NCBI GenBank assembly: GCA_004195305.1
Contig: SDWN01000521.1
Span: forward strand, 1-6,900
Length of the DNA stretch: 6,900 nucleotides
Origin: Neptunomonas sp.
GTDB lineage: Bacteria > Pseudomonadota > Gammaproteobacteria > Pseudomonadales > Balneatricaceae
Direction of reading: 5' to 3'
The notes beneath the pieces were generated by a model. That model had not been told where the DNA came from, did no database searches, and saw nothing but the letters and a program-made list of their open reading frames with translations. This document shows, one piece after another, positions 6,011 to 6,900 of the stretch (the first letter of the stretch is position 1; each line of letters begins with the position of its first letter). The position numbers and the translations under genes were made by a program.

Positions 6011-6900
6011 GTTACGCTATCTCCTCGGCCCATGGCGTAATAGGTAAAGCCGATCTCTTTAAGCACTTCCGGATCGTACAGATTGCGACCATCAAAAATT
6101 AGCGGCTGCTTGAGCGCCTGCTTTAGCTGAGCAAAGTCGGGGTTCCAGAAACATTTCCACTCGGTACAGATCAGCAACGCATCGGCACCTTCGAGCACCC
6201 GATCCTGACTCGAACACAGCTCCAGACCCGGCTGGGAACCCAATAGATGCTGCGCTTCGGACAAAGCCTCGGGATCATAAGCCCGTATCTGGGCACCCGC
6301 CCTTAACAGCAACTCGATCAGCACCCGGCTCGGCGCTTCCCGCATATCATCGGTATTGGGTTTAAACGCCAACCCCCATATAGCGAACGTTTTACCCGCC
6401 AGTTCACCGTTAAAGTGTTTCTCAAGCCGTTGGTACAGCTTGAGCTTCTGCCTTTGATTGACCGCCTCCACCGCATTTAGCAGCTCCGCAGGATAACCAA
6501 CCTGCTCCGCCATTCGCGCCATTGCCTGCACATCCTTAGGAAAACAGGAGCCGCCGTAGCCGCAGCCGGGATAGATGAAATGGTAGCCGATGCGAGGATC
6601 TGCACCGATACCCTGGCGCACCTGTTCGATATCAGCACCGAGTTTTTCGGCCAGATTGGCCATCTCGTTCATAAAGCTGATCTTGGTTGCCAGCATTGCG
6701 TTGGCCGCGTATTTGGTCAGCTCTGAGGAACGCGGATCCATAAAGACCAGTTTATCCCGCATCCGGTTAAAGGGCGCATACAGGTGACTCATCTGCTCAC
6801 GCACCCGGGGACAATCGCTCCCCACCACGATCCGATCCGGTTTCATAAAATCGGCGACCGCATTACCCTCTTTCAAAAATTCAGGGTTGGACGCAACATC
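6001..6900 (-). CDS. ugd: UDP-glucose 6-dehydrogenase, partial (N-terminus beyond window)
   Basis: The enzyme oxidises UDP-glucose to UDP-glucuronate with two NAD+ in the cytoplasm. The frame stays open to the window edge. The first visible residues (DVASNPEFLKEG) are the conserved middle of the protein, so roughly the first 140-150 residues, including the N-terminal NAD-binding motif, are outside. A TTG at 6876 lies inside this conserved block and is not the start. The 299 residues present include PDRIVVG at 21-27, the conserved Lys73 in NAMLATKIS, the catalytic Cys119 in GYGGSCFPKD, and the C-terminal UDP-binding domain with GLAFKPNTDD at 176-185 and the terminal FDGRNLYDP. The GYGGSCFPKD motif separates it from the TviB-like dehydrogenase in this window. 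It is first in the visible gene series and would feed the UDP-GlcA 4-epimerase at 1220-2233. Nothing in the visible part looks damaged. Confidence 0.95.
   Translation of the reverse strand, partial: DVASNPEFLKEGNAVADFMKPDRIVVGSDCPRVREQMSHLYAPFNRMRDKLVFMDPRSSELTKYAANAMLATKISFMNEMANLAEKLGADIEQVRQGIGADPRIGYHFIYPGCGYGGSCFPKDVQAMARMAEQVGYPAELLNAVEAVNQRQKLKLYQRLEKHFNGELAGKTFAIWGLAFKPNTDDMREAPSRVLIELLLRAGAQIRAYDPEALSEAQHLLGSQPGLELCSSQDRVLEGADALLICTEWKCFWNPDFAQLKQALKQPLIFDGRNLYDPEVLKEIGFTYYAMGRGDSVTCP

Overview
The window is a block of nucleotide-sugar biosynthesis genes from a surface-polysaccharide (O-antigen or capsule) locus. All five recognisable genes lie on the minus strand, so transcription runs from position 6900 towards 1. 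The proteins resemble Pseudomonas, Vibrio and other gammaproteobacterial enzymes (Ugd, WbpM, TviB/WbpO, LspL/CapI-type 4-epimerase, WbpV). Base composition is moderate. The intergenic DNA carries short GC-rich hairpin repeats of a style common in marine and environmental Gammaproteobacteria. I infer a gammaproteobacterium but cannot name a genus.

Layout in transcription order: (1) 6900-6001, the C-terminal two thirds of UDP-glucose 6-dehydrogenase (ugd), cut by the window edge. (2) 6010-5924, a possible 28-codon ORF that bridges the gap and overlaps both neighbours. (3) 5930-4020, a membrane-anchored WbpM/CapD-type UDP-GlcNAc 4,6-dehydratase. (4) 4023-3656, a non-coding interval bounded by 20-nt inverted repeats (18/20 identical) that each carry CTAG, with two tandem 72-bp hairpin-rich units inside. 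It looks like a small non-autonomous mobile element. (5) 3605-2325, a TviB/WbpO-type UDP-HexNAc 6-dehydrogenase. (6) 2233-1220, a UDP-glucuronate 4-epimerase. (7) 1164-199, a WbpV-type 4-ketoreductase/epimerase with a TTG start. (8) 198-1, non-coding as far as I can see.

The enzymes pair up into three routes. Ugd plus the 4-epimerase would make UDP-GlcA and then UDP-GalA. The TviB-like enzyme would make UDP-GlcNAcA or UDP-GalNAcA. WbpM plus the WbpV-like reductase would make UDP-D-QuiNAc or an isomer. The window holds no glycosyltransferase, flippase, polymerase or regulator, so it is a precursor-supply segment of a larger locus.

The genes themselves belong to familiar families. The most unusual parts are the spaces between them: the inverted-repeat element whose end coincides with the wbpM stop codon, the overlapping small ORF before wbpM, and a 13-bp hairpin that begins inside the stop codon of the 4-epimerase gene.
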